64,000 bases of DNA from Aurelia coerulea (GCA_039566865.1 CM076943.1:45516663-45580662), one strand, 5' to 3'. Numbered from the stretch's first letter, positions 1-11,266 are shown. Translations and numbers: made by a program. The notes: generated by a model from the sequence alone, not told the origin.

Positions 1-812
1 ATTTTCTGCCACCCTCTTGCGAAAAGCACGATCATAAGCCATAAGATTCTCTCTGGATTTTAGATATTTGCAAAAAACAACCCATGAGCTGCCCAACTTT
101 GCTCTAATTGAATTGGAGGTACAAGGAAGCAAACACGATCCATGCCTCGGCCCAGTCCTGAAAATTGCGAATTGGCTGCAACTCTGAATTTTTTTTTTTT
201 TTTTTTTTCGCATTTCAAAAGGCGCATTAATTGAGCCCCAACAGGTTCAACTGGGGGGAGTTTGTCCAAATTAGCTGGGCGCAAAAGGACCAAATCGACA
301 AAAATGTCCTACTTTACCATGTTTACAATGTAACCAGGTACAGGCGGCATACTTCCAGCAACGGAAAAACCAGGCTGTGAAATTTGGCTGGTGACAAAAA
401 GTTGAGGATTCAACGCAAAAAGTTCTTTAGGAATATTCCAATTAGCTAGGCTTGGGACACTGGTGGACTGAGCTGAGGCTGAGCTCGTGGTCGGCTGACC
501 CTGGAAGCTTGACGACAGAAAAACATTAGATTGACTAAGGCCAACTGAAGCCACGGGCAAAAATGAAGGGGCAAAGTTTTGGCTAAAAGCAGATTGACCT
601 GAGCTCGCAGAAATAACGGATGCCTGTGAGCTTGTACCAGAGAACGATGTTGCATCTTGGTTTGAAACAATTACATCAGGCCCCCCCGGAGTCAAAAGAC
701 GCCCGACTGATTGCTGAATATTCGATATAGCTGATTCAAGAACCCCCAATCTAGCACCCATTAAATCTCCACCTGTCAAATTCGAGTTAGTCGAAGTATC
801 TTCATCAGACAT
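1..812 (-). pseudogene. Remnant of a retroelement gag-like ORF (ORF1)
   Basis: An open 167-codon stretch runs from the ATG at 812 to a stop at 309. It begins MSDEDTSTNSN and is rich in Ser, Gln and Ala. After the stop the same reading resumes in another frame with FVDLVLLRPANLDKLPP (about 300-240), then meets a poly-T/A tract (about 190-209). Near the left edge a further frame reads NLMAYDRAFRKRVAEN. From memory of such families, a G-x-FVD-LL-NL block followed by YD-x-FR is typical of ORF1/gag-like proteins beside tyrosine-recombinase or DIRS-like retroelements in invertebrates. At least two frame disruptions make it dead. The rest lies off the left edge. The family assignment is from memory and tentative. 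Confidence 0.4.
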
Positions 813-1124
813 GATAAATATAACTCAAGAGAAAATGATTTAAATCAGAACGCTCTCACCAAAGCAGTTCAATGACACGTCACCGCACACAGCGAACTTG
901 AATCGCAGAACCACCTGCTGTCTCTGGCTGATGAAGATAGACAACGATAAACCAACACGTTTCACTTTTATACTAGCCACGAGAAAAAGGCAAAACTTCT
1001 GCTCCCAATGCACAAGACAGCAGGAAGTTACTCCTGAGAATAACAAACATTAATCAAAACAAACGGCTCATGAGCTAACCGACTGGTGTAAAGAGCGGAA
1101 CGGAAGGTCATATGATACGACGTC
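813..1124. other. Unassigned spacer
   Basis: Sequence between the gag-like remnant and the BEL ORF. I see no gene, no BEL LTR and no tandem repeat here. It may include the 5' leader of the minus-strand remnant. Confidence 0.4.
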
Positions 1125-4100
1125 ATGACTAAATTCCTTCAAAATAAACATGACATGTGCAGGGGCCTAGCCCCCCTCATACCACACCACACAGACATCA
1201 AAGTTCCATTAACCGCGATAAAATTTCATTTGATCGCCATTAATAAGGTTTCAGGAAACCCCCAAGTTTCCCAGGGTGTTTCCCCTGCACCCACTGCGTC
1301 CCCTGCAATTCAGTGTTCTAGTGTGGGTACTGTAGGAACTAGCGATAGAGTTGCTTTGCAAACAGCCCAAGCGATCGTTGAGAATGGCGAGGAAAGCATG
1401 AGAGTTAGAGTTTTATTTGATTCTGGTTCTCATCGTTCATTTGTCACTTCTAGTCTTGTTAGCAGGTTGAATTTGGAGCCAGTCAGCTCGGAAAGTATTG
1501 GAATCAAGACTTTTGGCACAAATGTGGCTGAAACAAAGATAAGAAATGTTGTTGAACTTTCCTTGATGCCTGTTTCTTCAAATGCCAGAGAAAGTGTCAA
1601 ATTACAAGCTATTGTTGTTGATGAAATTGCTGAAATTCCAAATGTGCATACTCAGATTGTTAAGAATGATTTTAAGCACCTTTCAGGTATTTGGTTTTCA
1701 GATGTTTGCAGAACCAAACAGACTTTGCCTGTGAACATTTTGATTGGATCTGATCAGTTATGGAACTTTCAGAAGGATAGTACAATACGAGGGGGGAGTG
1801 ATGAACCAGTTGCTGTGGAAACAAGATTAGGGTGGGTACTTTCAGGGCCCATCAAAGGTAAGAAGGTAAACCTTACTGAAACTTTGAATGTCAATTTTAT
1901 CATTGATTCTACAGAAGAAAAGAGTATTTCTGTTGAGCATGTTGTTGATAAATTGTGGGATCTTGACAGCATTGGAATACGAGAAGGTAATGAGATCCAT
2001 GAAGATATTGTAGACAACATCACATTTGATGGTACCAGATACTGTACTAAACTTCCATGGAAAACAAATCATAATCCTGTGCCTTCTAATTATGATTGTA
2101 GCTTCTCAAGATTGAAATCTCAATTGCGCAAATTGAAGAATGAACCAGAAATCATGAACGAGTATGATAGCATTATACAGCAACAGCTCAATGATGGAAT
2201 GATTGAAACAGTCAATGGTTTAGAGCCAGCACAAAAGATCTCATATTTACCTCACATGGCTGTGGTGCGCAAAGATGCTGAGACTACAAAGGTAAGAGTA
2301 GTTTTTGATGCTTCCTGCAAGGAACGTAAAAGTGGAACATCACTGAATGACTGCCTTCATGTAGGCCCCCCACTTACACCTTTGTTGTTTGACATACTTG
2401 TACGATTTAGAGAGAATCGAGTAGCCATTGTGGGAGACATCGAAAAAGCGTTCCTGAATATTGAAGTTGATCCAGCTGACCGTGATGTTTTACGCTTTCT
2501 TTGGGTAGATGACATTCATTCTGAGAATCCTTCAATTGTGGAATACAGGTATACCCGCGTTGTCTTTGGCGTCAACTCGAGCCCTTTCTTATTAAACGCT
2601 GTTTTACGACATCACATAAACAGCTTTCAAGATGTTGACCCTGTTTTTGTTTCTAAATTGAGTCAAAATTTCTATGTAGATGATTTAGTTTCAGGGGCAG
2701 GTGACAATGAGCAGGCACTACAGTTGTATCAGAAGGCAAAAGTTAGACTTTTGCAAGGCGGATTCAGGCTCCGCAAATGGAAGACAAATGATCCACAATT
2801 GGCAAAAAAGATCAATGAAATAGAAATGGAATCAGAGGTAAGTGAAAGTACTTACTTGACAGAGGAGCAAAGTTTTGCTAAAGAAACACTAGGATTAGAA
2901 GATCAGAAGAAAGGAACTGCCAAAGTTTTAGGTATTGATTGGAACTGCAAGTCGGATAATCTTGAATTTTCCCTTGACAGGATTTTGAGTGGAGGTCTGG
3001 AGACAATAACAACAAAGAGAACTTTGCTTAGTGCGATAGCAAGGTTATTTGATCCGCTGGGGCTGTTAAGTCCAATTACGCTCACTGCAAAAGCTCTTTT
3101 TCAACAGTTGTGTGTTGATCAAGTTGGTTGGGATGATGATTTGCCCGAACCTTTGTTGAAGAGGCTAAATGCATGGATAAAACAGGTAAAAGATTGCAAC
3201 CATATTGAAATTCCTAGATGTTTATATGCACCAAACACAGGTAAAGTTTTGAAGTGTTACCTTCATGGCTTTGGTGACGCGAGTCAAACTGCATATTGTG
3301 CCACAATTTACCTGGTTTACCAAACTGAGACAGGTTGGTATTCTCAACTACTTTGTGCAAAAACAAGGGTATCTCCACTCAAATCACACAGTATTCCCAG
3401 GTTAGAGCTTTTATCAGCTAGAATTTTAGCTTCTTTGATGAAAACTGTTCATGATGCAATTAGTTCACAGGTCCAGATAGATGGAATTCACTTTTGGCTG
3501 GACAGCATGACAGCATTATTTTGGATACTGAATCAAGGTGAATGGAAGCAATTTGTACGCCATCGAGTGAATGAGATTCTTAGCAGTTCAAACAAAAGTG
3601 ATTGGGGACATTGCGCAGGTCAAGAAAACCCTGCTGACATTGGTTCCAGAGGTGCATCACCAGTTTTACTCAAGCACAGTGCACTTTGGTGGAATGGTCC
3701 CAGGTGGCTCACACTTGGAAAGGAATTCTGGCCACAAAACATGGTTTTGAGTAACACTGAAGAGGTAAGATCAGAATCTAAGAAAATTGTGATGGTGAAT
3801 ACTCTTATTTCTGAAGATCTACCATTGATTGACATAGAACGATACAGTTCTCTTCACAGGTTGCGTAGAGTGATGGCATGGATCCAAAGATTCAAGAAAA
3901 ACATCATAGCAAAGATCAAAAAAGAGGAGTTAAATCTTGCTCCTGACTTGACTGTGCAAGAAATTTCCGAAGCGGAAACATTTTTGATCAAAGAAGCCCA
4001 GAAAATTCTGAGAAGTAATGGAACCTTTGCAAAATCAAGGAAACAGCTTGGGATTTTTGAAGAAGACAACCTTTTGAAATGTAAGGGTAGAATGGAGCAT

Positions 4101-5393
4101 TCAGAGCTTGAAATTGGTGCTCGTACACCTATTTTGTTGCCTAGAAATCATCATTTCACGAAACTAATTGTTGAAAATGTTCATCGTAGGGTTGGACACA
4201 ATGGAGTGCGATCAACATTGACAGAATTGAGAACCAGGTTCTGGATTATCAAAGGCAGACAATATGTGAAGAAAGTGATAGGTAAATGTGTTGTATGCAA
4301 AAGACTAGAAGGTAAGCCGTATCAAGCTCCTCTTACTGCTCCTCTCCCAGAATTTCGTGTTAATGAAGCTCCGCCATTTAGTAGTTGTGGATTGGATTTT
4401 GCAGGACCTCTCTATTACAAGGACAAATTAGGGAATATGCAGAAGTCATATTTTGCCCTTTTTACTTGCTGTTTGACCAGAGCCGTTCACCTGGAACTTG
4501 TTGAAGATATGTCCGCACCAACTTTTATCAGGAGTTTGCGCAGATTTACTGCAAGAAGAGGTGCACCAACATTGTTCATATCTGACAATGCCAAGACTTT
4601 TAAGGCCACTGATAAGTTTCTTTACAGGATGTCAAAAGATAGATTGGTTAAGGACTTCACGGATACACGCTTGATTGAGTGGCGCTTCAATTTGGACCTT
4701 AGTCCGTGGCAAGGAGGAGCGTTTGAACGGCTGGTAGGTTGTACCAAGAGATGTTTGAGAAAGGTAATTGGTAACGCAAGGTTATCTTTTGATGAATTGT
4801 CAACTGTCTTGATAGAAGTGGAGGGTATTCTCAATGCTAGGCCACTAACTTATATCTATGATGAGCTAGGAGAAGAGCCTTTGACCCCAGATCATTTGTT
4901 ACATGGTAGAATACTAACATCAATTTCTCACAGAATTTCATGTGATGAAGATGAGGATGATGACAACTTGACTAAACGATTCATTTATTTGCAGAAAAAG
5001 TTGACACACTTCTGGAAACGATGGCGAAATGAATATCTGACCGAGCTTAGAGAGACGCACAAAATCATTGGGAAAGATGCAAATGTGATCCAAGTTGGTG
5101 ACATTGTTTTGGTGAAAGAAGAAAATACGAAGCGCGGCTTATGGAAATTGGCAAAAGTTGAGCAACTGATTAAGGGTAAAGATGGACAGGTGAGAGGGGC
5201 CAAAATTCGTGAGAACACCAAGGGTAAGCCAGTATTTATTAACCGTCCTATTCAACTTTTGTATCCTTTAGAATTGAGAAGTGTGAATGGGAATGAAAAA
5301 GAAATTCCTAAAGTGAATGTGAGAGAACGATCGCAACGGGCTGCAGCTCGCGACTCTATGCTGCGCACGCGTCTTATGCTTGACTCCATTTGA
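1125..5393 (+). CDS. pol: BEL/Pao retrotransposon pol polyprotein
   Basis: A single uninterrupted 1422-codon ORF with pol domains in BEL/Pao order. The aspartic protease (A17/DUF1758 type) has VRVLFDSGSHRSF, with D-S-G at residues 99-101. The reverse transcriptase has VRVVFDASC near 388 and the catalytic YVDD at 517-520. An RNase H-like region has HGFGDAS near 712. The integrase has an H2C2 zinc region (HRRVGHNG near 1018, CVVC), the first core Asp in GLDFAGP near 1089, the second in ISDNAKTF near 1151 and the Glu in GGAFERLVG near 1198. A DUF5641-like tail follows. Recognisable homology starts near nt 1260, so the first 45 or so codons may be flanking sequence read as ORF. Gag and a 5' LTR are missing upstream. 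Pol itself looks intact, so the element may be fairly young but cannot move on its own. Confidence 0.93.
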   Translation: MTKFLQNKHDMCRGLAPLIPHHTDIKVPLTAIKFHLIAINKVSGNPQVSQGVSPAPTASPAIQCSSVGTVGTSDRVALQTAQAIVENGEESMRVRVLFDSGSHRSFVTSSLVSRLNLEPVSSESIGIKTFGTNVAETKIRNVVELSLMPVSSNARESVKLQAIVVDEIAEIPNVHTQIVKNDFKHLSGIWFSDVCRTKQTLPVNILIGSDQLWNFQKDSTIRGGSDEPVAVETRLGWVLSGPIKGKKVNLTETLNVNFIIDSTEEKSISVEHVVDKLWDLDSIGIREGNEIHEDIVDNITFDGTRYCTKLPWKTNHNPVPSNYDCSFSRLKSQLRKLKNEPEIMNEYDSIIQQQLNDGMIETVNGLEPAQKISYLPHMAVVRKDAETTKVRVVFDASCKERKSGTSLNDCLHVGPPLTPLLFDILVRFRENRVAIVGDIEKAFLNIEVDPADRDVLRFLWVDDIHSENPSIVEYRYTRVVFGVNSSPFLLNAVLRHHINSFQDVDPVFVSKLSQNFYVDDLVSGAGDNEQALQLYQKAKVRLLQGGFRLRKWKTNDPQLAKKINEIEMESEVSESTYLTEEQSFAKETLGLEDQKKGTAKVLGIDWNCKSDNLEFSLDRILSGGLETITTKRTLLSAIARLFDPLGLLSPITLTAKALFQQLCVDQVGWDDDLPEPLLKRLNAWIKQVKDCNHIEIPRCLYAPNTGKVLKCYLHGFGDASQTAYCATIYLVYQTETGWYSQLLCAKTRVSPLKSHSIPRLELLSARILASLMKTVHDAISSQVQIDGIHFWLDSMTALFWILNQGEWKQFVRHRVNEILSSSNKSDWGHCAGQENPADIGSRGASPVLLKHSALWWNGPRWLTLGKEFWPQNMVLSNTEEVRSESKKIVMVNTLISEDLPLIDIERYSSLHRLRRVMAWIQRFKKNIIAKIKKEELNLAPDLTVQEISEAETFLIKEAQKILRSNGTFAKSRKQLGIFEEDNLLKCKGRMEHSELEIGARTPILLPRNHHFTKLIVENVHRRVGHNGVRSTLTELRTRFWIIKGRQYVKKVIGKCVVCKRLEGKPYQAPLTAPLPEFRVNEAPPFSSCGLDFAGPLYYKDKLGNMQKSYFALFTCCLTRAVHLELVEDMSAPTFIRSLRRFTARRGAPTLFISDNAKTFKATDKFLYRMSKDRLVKDFTDTRLIEWRFNLDLSPWQGGAFERLVGCTKRCLRKVIGNARLSFDELSTVLIEVEGILNARPLTYIYDELGEEPLTPDHLLHGRILTSISHRISCDEDEDDDNLTKRFIYLQKKLTHFWKRWRNEYLTELRETHKIIGKDANVIQVGDIVLVKEENTKRGLWKLAKVEQLIKGKDGQVRGAKIRENTKGKPVFINRPIQLLYPLELRSVNGNEKEIPKVNVRERSQRAAARDSMLRTRLMLDSI

Positions 5394-5409
5394 GTCAAGG
5401 AGGGGGGAA

Positions 5410-5973
5410 TGTTGGAGAAGTTTAGCTTAGGACAATGTAATTAAAACGCCCTCTATTAGAAGGAAGACTTTTTGAATGAAACTATGCTAAAGACCTTGGT
5501 AGGAATTTTCCCATGGCTGGTAAGAAAAGGAACTAATTGGTATTATTCCTAAATTTAGACTGGAAATGAAAAGAACTCTTATTGACAAAATTAGGTTACC
5601 TTAGAAGCATTATTCTATAAAATATTTGGCCTAACGAAGGGAAATGTGAACTTTAAGAAAATTAGAGAAAATACGTAAATGTTTCTAGGAGGGTCCAAAC
5701 CCATTGTCTAGGCTCCGCCTACAATACGAACTCTATTTTAGTTTTATTATTTGCTGTTTACTCGCTGTTTATTATATTTAATCCATTGTATTTATTCTAG
5801 TATAAAATAACGTGCATGTAGATTTACTTTAGACTGACTGACTGACTGACTGACTGATTGATTGCGAATGATTGATAGAGTTGAGATTTGAGATTTGAGA
5901 CTTACATGCACAAAAAATATTGAATTTTCTGTGTCGTACTTAACCAGCGCAAGCAGAGGCAGCTCTGCAACAA
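5410..5973 (+). repeat. BEL/Pao 3' LTR (boundaries approximate)
   Basis: It follows a purine-rich tract (AAGGAGGGGGGAA, a plausible polypurine tract) just after the pol stop. It starts TGTTGGAG and can be closed at CTGCAACA near 5966-5973, an almost perfect inverted terminus. It contains a short GACT microsatellite (about 5832-5856). No matching 5' LTR exists in the window, so the right end is inferred from the terminus and from the start of a different repeat at about 5977. Confidence 0.6.
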
Positions 5974-5976
5974 CAG

Positions 5977-6492
5977 CTGCATTTCAAAATCGTCCACCAA
6001 ACACTGGAGATATGAGTTCACAAGGTCAAAATTTGGAGTGCACCTGAAACCAGAGGTTTTGAGAAAGGGCCTAGCCACGATTTGACATCACATAACATTT
6101 CGCAAAAGAATTTTCCACTTTGAACTTTTTTCATTTTTGAAAAGAATTAAACCTTGTATCGCTTCAATTGTTCTCGAAATGACTTTTCTTCTCAGGAATC
6201 GGTCCGTGCATTGCGTTCCATCCCAAGTGTTTTGTATCAAAGTGCTTTGGAAAATGTTCTTGATACAAATCATGGTTGGACCCTTTTTCAAAACCTCTGG
6301 TTTCAGGTGCACTCCAGATTTTGACTTTGTGAACTCATATCTCCGGTGTTTGGTGCATGATTTCTAAATGCAAGGTATGTGCATCTAAATTGAAGATTGA
6401 TACATTTAGCTGTGAACTCGGAGAGTAATGATATCTTATCGTTTTGTTCCTATTTCCAGTCAAAAGGGGGTACTTTTTTCTGAGACACCAGG
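5977..6492. mobile_element. Truncated copy of TA-flanked inverted-repeat element, family M3
   Basis: This matches the inner and right part of the complete copy at 16762-17542, including the conserved block about fungible 'AAACCAGAGGTTTTGA' sequence and the right terminus GAGACACCAGG. Its left third is absent and is replaced by the BEL LTR. The LTR/M3 junction falls at the position equivalent to GCATTTAGAAATCGTCC in the full copy. Confidence 0.7.
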
Positions 6493-6667
6493 TTTAAGGA
6501 TGTTTCCTCAAAATAACGCGTTCATTCTGAAAATAAAGATGAAAAGCCTGCGTGAAATCACTTTTTAGAAAATTGCAAATCGTCGTTTCGAACGAAATTT
6601 GGAGACAGGTCTAGCTTTAATTACTGACTGGCTTGGGGGGGTGGTGCCTCCTGCAAGAGACATTACA

Positions 6668-7545
6668 GCCCCGTCCAAACTTGTACGTTTACGTTTGTAA
6701 ACGCAGAGTGTTTCCATCCACACTGATCCACTGATCGTTTACAGAGCGTTTTAGCCTGTCCAGATGGTGGTTATGACGTCATCGTTTACAAAAGTATGCG
6801 TTTGTCCATGGGCAATAATGCACCGTTGATGTGGCCTATATTATGATCAAAATTGTATTTTTACTCACTGTGTTGTTTCTCTTCCACAAGATTGCAAGTA
6901 AAGCATGATAATGTTGCTACTCCTTCGTTCTTCTCTCGTCACAACAAGGAATCAGATGCCGCCAATATTCAAATACAGTTGCAACGGTTGGAGCTCCTAC
7001 GCAGCGATACGTCTCATTTCAAACTTCCCGTTAAAATAAGTTTGAAATGAGACGTATCGCTGCGTAGAAGCTCCAACCGTTGCAACTGTATTTGAATATT
7101 GGCGGCATTTGATTCCTTGTTGTGACGAGAGAAGAACGAAGGAGTAGCAACATTATCAAGCGCTTTACTCGCAATCTTGTGGAAGAGAAACAACACAGTG
7201 AGTAAAAATACAATTTTGATCATAATATAGGCCACATCAACGGTGCATTATTGCCCAGGGTTTGTCCACACGAAAACGCGAAAACAGCGTTTTCAAAACA
7301 ACTGAAAGCGATTGATGAATAATGTCTATGACGTCATCGTTTACGAAGTATGCGTTTACGACCGTCCACATCTCCACATGTAGGCCTAAATGCGAAAACA
7401 GCGTTTTCAAAAGTATCCACTTTGGAAAGCGTTTTCGAATGTATGCGTTTAGGGTCACCTGAAACGACGTGTGGACGCAAGGTGTAAATGCATAGGCCTA
7501 CCAATGTATGCGTTTACAAACGTAAACGTATGCGTGTGGACGGCG
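6668..7545. mobile_element. Inverted-repeat element (CCCCGTCCA termini) with a foldback core
   Basis: Outer ends read GCCCCGTCCAAAC and GTGTGGACGGCG, with internal GTTTACAAACGTAAACG-type motifs in inverse orientation. The middle, 6810-7257, is a near-perfect palindrome of two arms of about 215 bp with an 11-nt centre (around 7033). It is related to the element at 8110-9483. No transposase is present, so it is non-autonomous. Confidence 0.65.
7014..7235 (-). CDS. Secretory-looking small ORF inside the foldback core
   Basis: A 73-codon ORF with a hydrophobic N-terminus (MIKIVFLLTVLFLFHKIASKA) that resembles a signal peptide, followed by a polar segment containing LQRLELLRSDTSHFK. The left arm of the palindrome encodes the same protein on the plus strand, but a 2-bp deletion after IASKA breaks it. 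I do not recognise the protein. It may be a host exon captured by the element, or a chance ORF. Expression is unknown. Confidence 0.2.
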   Translation of the reverse strand: MAYIMIKIVFLLTVLFLFHKIASKALDNVATPSFFSRHNKESNAANIQIQLQRLELLRSDTSHFKLILTGSLK

Positions 7546-8109
7546 TAAGAGTTTGACGGCCTAAGAGTTGCAATACTCTGACGAAAAATAAAAACACTGG
7601 GAAGATAAATTTCTTATCTCATTTATCTAATATACATAAAGCTTGCATATAACTACAAAATTTTGACAGCCTAAAAAGCTATGTTACAAATTAAGAATTT
7701 GTACTATATTGCTAATTCATCTGATAGAAACTACTAACTACTTTAAGATTACGCATGTATCTTTGGAAGAAAAATTACAGTTTTATTGCTGTCCAGTTGT
7801 AAAGAATAGACTCTAAACAGTGGCCACGGGAGTTGGACTGGGGGAACCACTGGGGGGACAAGTCGCACAGCTATCTCCAAAGTCGGTTGCTCGATTTGTC
7901 CAAATCCGTAGATCAATTGTCAAAGGAGGGGTTAATAGTTTGTGTAGCTAGCATACAGTATATGCGAAACTTTTGTTTCCCAAAATCTGTCGCCTTGCTA
8001 GCAAATTTGAAAACGAATTTTGGATCTGTTTTGAAGGACTTTGAGATGAAGCATTTTATAAAATTGCTTGCAATTCGAGAACGATACTATGATCGATTTT
8101 GGCAAACTA
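7546..8109. other. Unassigned spacer
   Basis: AT-rich sequence between two inverted-repeat elements. I see no gene. An ORF-like reading from 7833 runs into the repeat at 8110 and is not convincing. Confidence 0.4.
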
Positions 8110-9483
8110 AGGCCCCGTCCACACATAAACGTTTACGCCTTGCGTCCACACGTCAAAGGCGTTTTATGTTACCCTATTCGCATGAATTCGAAAACGCTCT
8201 CCAAAGTGGATATTTAAAAAAAAGATGTTTTCGCGTTTTCATGTGGACAGTCGTAAACGCATACTTTTGTAAACGGTGACGTCATAGCCATTTGGACAGG
8301 CTAAAACGCTCTGTAAACGATTAGTGGATCAGTGTGGATGGAATAGATTCTATCCGTTTTACATACGTAAACGTATACGCAGTGGCGTCGTGGCCGGGGG
8401 GCCAGGGGGGGGCCATGGCCCCCCCTGTGAAAATGTTGTCGGAAAATTCGTCAGTTTTCCATTCTTGTCGGAAAAATCGAAAAAAATTGAATTAATCCAT
8501 TTTCCTCACATAGCTACTTTATGGCAATCGAAATGTATACATGAAATATCACTTTTTCGATCGCAAAAACGTAGTTTTTGATGAAAAAGTAGGTTTTTGA
8601 CAAAAAACTAGGTTCTTCGTTCGTTTTTCTGCAAAAAAGTCCTTTTTCAATGGAAAGAAAAGTGTGTTTGCTATTGGAAAAATAGACACATTAGGCGCAA
8701 AAGGTTTCGGACAAATAAATTTCAGACAAATGCTTTTGGTCAAAACATTCTTGGACTTTTCCCCCGAAAATTCGGTCGTTTACCTACATTTTGGTGACTA
8801 AAAATGATAAATTTACAATTTATTTTGCAAGTTTCATACTTAAGAAATGTCATGCATTTATGTTTTGTGCATTAAGCTTTCAATGAGTTGCTCGTCAGAA
8901 TTTGCACAAGTGAATATTGTTGAGGAAGATGGAAATGATTACTAAGATGGGATTACTTTCAGTTTCTGTAAACGGATGCTTATAGAAATGAAGATATCAA
9001 GCTATCACGTTGTTATCTAAAATTTGAAAACGATCTATTTTTCAATGCTTTTAAGGTCCTTTTTTTGAAATTTCCCATGAAAAACAAATAGTAGATTCTT
9101 CAAAATAGGGACGTTTTGCAACGATCTAAAGGGCGTGGTCACAGAAAATTTTCCCGGGGGCAAGCCCCCGGACCCCCAGTTTTCCTCCCTCCTTGCGCAT
9201 ATAGCTTCAGCCTCACCTCCAACACCAATCACGTCTCAACAACAGCCTCACCTCCAACAAGAATCGCCTCTTAACAGGACTGATGTGTCCCTTTCAAAAA
9301 TTCTTCGCTATTATGGAACTTTTATATGACAAAAGTTTTTGAGACATTTTGCCACTTTTTGTACGTTACATTCCTGCTTAATTTTTGTCGGAAAAATGTC
9401 TCTTTGTCGGAAAATTCTGACCCTTGGCCCCCCCTAAAATCATGCTCCCACGACGCCACTGCGTATACGTGTGGACGGGGCCT
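8110..9483. mobile_element. Inverted-repeat element with GGCCCCGTCCACAC termini, interrupted by a hAT element
   Basis: The left end is AGGCCCCGTCCACAC (8110) and the right end GTGTGGACGGGGCCT (9483). The body contains repeated AAACG/CGTTTT motifs. The 1082-bp element at 8380-9461 is inserted into it near the right end. Without the insertion this element is about 285 bp. Confidence 0.75.
8380..9461. mobile_element. hAT-type non-autonomous element, copy 1 (1082 bp)
   Basis: Termini are CAGTGGCGTCGTGG and CCACGACGCCACTG, perfect inverted repeats. It is flanked by the exact 8-bp duplication CGTATACG (8372-8379 and 9462-9469), the length expected for hAT transposition. The interior has G/C-run subterminal repeats (GGCCATGGCC, GTCGGAAAA repeated near both ends) and no transposase. 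The copy at 42212-43295 is nearly identical along its whole length. Confidence 0.92.
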
Positions 9484-10173
9484 AAATTTTCTTATCCAAA
9501 TTGATGATATATGTTAGCTAGCTACACGGGTACTATCAGTTAATAGGAGTGAAATGAATAATCTCAGAGCTAAAGACTTTTAAACGTCTACATATTTTTC
9601 TAACGCATGCTATGGCCTATTTTCTAAAGAATTTGGAGCTATTTTGGCAACTCTACCTTTTACCATGAGCACCAGGAGACAAAATGAGTGATTTGAATAT
9701 GGCCTAAGCTACTCTCGTCGTGATGTGACGATGATTTGACGACGTAGTATAATGAAAACATACTCAAGTGCTTCTTTTTCATTTCCTACTCTCGCAATTA
9801 CTGTCTGAATCGCCTTTTCCAGCTCACGAGTCCTTTCTGACCGCCATTATATTATTCTGCATAAAAGGCTTTTGAAAGAAGATTCACTCTTCCGCAAGCA
9901 GACTTTTAAAACCTTGTGGAGGAGAGAAAATTCATTCAAGATGGCGGTCGGTTGTATAGGCTTGAGAATAAGATTCAGACTGTAATTGCAAGATTAGAAG
10001 TTGCAAATTGAAATCATTATGTCCCCTATTGCTCATGATTCTACCAACAAATTTGGATCTGCCGGGTGTCTCAGAAAAGAGTTCCCCTATTTGACCGGCA
10101 AAAGTAAAAGTAATTAACCAATGAGATATCAGGAATTGCGATGTGGACAGATACATTTATAAGCTCTTAACTA
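9484..10173. other. Unassigned, diverged repeat traces
   Basis: No gene seen. It contains a weak inverted similarity (TACTCTCGCAATTACTGTCTGAAT near 9790 against ATTCAGACTGTAATTGCAAG near 9970) and an M3-like terminus GCCGGGTGTCTCAGAAAAG near 10061. It appears to be old foldback debris. Confidence 0.4.
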
Positions 10174-10510
10174 TAGGGTGTCCCAAAAAAAGTGTGCCCC
10201 GTTTGCCTGAAGATTGCAGCAAAACAGCAAAAGATTTTCGCCAAACTTTTATATGATGTTGCTCTTGAAATGTTCAAATAAAGTTTGCTGCCATCCCCGT
10301 AAAAATCTGTTGAAAAATGGTGGAGCTATGACCTTCAGAAGGCCAAATTTGCCTGATGACTGAAACCAGCGGTCGGCCATTTTGTCTTACTATTTGCAGT
10401 GATAAGAAATCATTTCTGTGAGGTCATCGAAATAGCAGAACTCTCTGAGCTATGACATTGGAGGCTGATGTTTCATTTTCTATCCACGAAGCTATCTATC
10501 GCTGCAAAAT
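10174..10510. mobile_element. Family M2 element, left part only
   Basis: It begins TAGGGTGTCCCAAAAAAAGTG and follows the left arm and centre of the complete M2 copy at 10713-11266, up to the shared GCTATCTATCGCTGCAAAATAG. Similarity then stops. The right arm is absent. Confidence 0.7.
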
Positions 10511-10712
10511 AGTGATTATATCAAGTTGGTCTATCATTTGAAAAAAGAAAAACTTTGCACTGGATGTGCACTTTAAGGTTTCTCAAAGAACTTTTTCTGG
10601 AAAATCCCTTGTAAAATCTGAACGGAGTGACTAACTTCAGCCAGGAAAAAATGTAAAAATATTTGAACACGTTGACTATTCAATGATATATTGCAAAATA
10701 TCATTGCTTATA

Positions 10713-11266
10713 CAGGGTGTCCCAAAAAAATTGTGCCACGTTTGTCTGAAGATTGTGACAAAACGTCAAAAGATTTTCGCAAAACATTTTGCATGGTGGT
10801 GCTCTTCAGATGTTCAAATAAAGTTTGCTGCCATCCCCGTAAAAATCTGTTGAAAAATGAAAGAGCTACGACCTTCAGAAGGCCAAATTTGCCTGATGAC
10901 TGAAACAAGCGGTCGGCCATTTTGTCTTACTATTTGCAGTGATAAGAAATCATTTTTGTGAGGTCCGAAATAGCGGAATTCTCTGGGCTATGACATTGGA
11001 GGCTGCTGTTTCATTTTCCATCCACGAAGCTATCTATCGCTGCAAAATAGTAAGACAAAATGGCCGACCGCTGGTTTCAGTGATCGGGCAAATTTGGTCC
11101 GCTGAAGGTCATAGCTCCATCATTTTTCAACGGATTTTCATGAGGATGGAAGCAAACTTTAATTGAATATCAGAAGAGCAACATAATGCAAAAATTTGGC
11201 GAGAGTCTTTTGTCGTTATGTCGCAATATTCAGGCAAACAGGGCACAATTTTGTTGGGACACCCTG
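10713..11266. mobile_element. Family M2 inverted-repeat element (554 bp)
   Basis: Termini are CAGGGTGTCCCAAAAAA and its inverse ending GGGACACCCTG. The inverted arms extend for over 200 bp, so the element is close to a full palindrome. TA precedes it. No transposase. It belongs to a set of elements in the window with this terminus and TA flanks, which suggests a Tc1/mariner-like source. Confidence 0.8.

Noticed and set aside
8324..9517. Small ORFs in the hAT derivative (also 42175-43387)
   Set aside because: They repeat in both copies only because the copies are nearly identical. No similarity to hAT transposase (no RW or C-terminal dimerisation motif seen).
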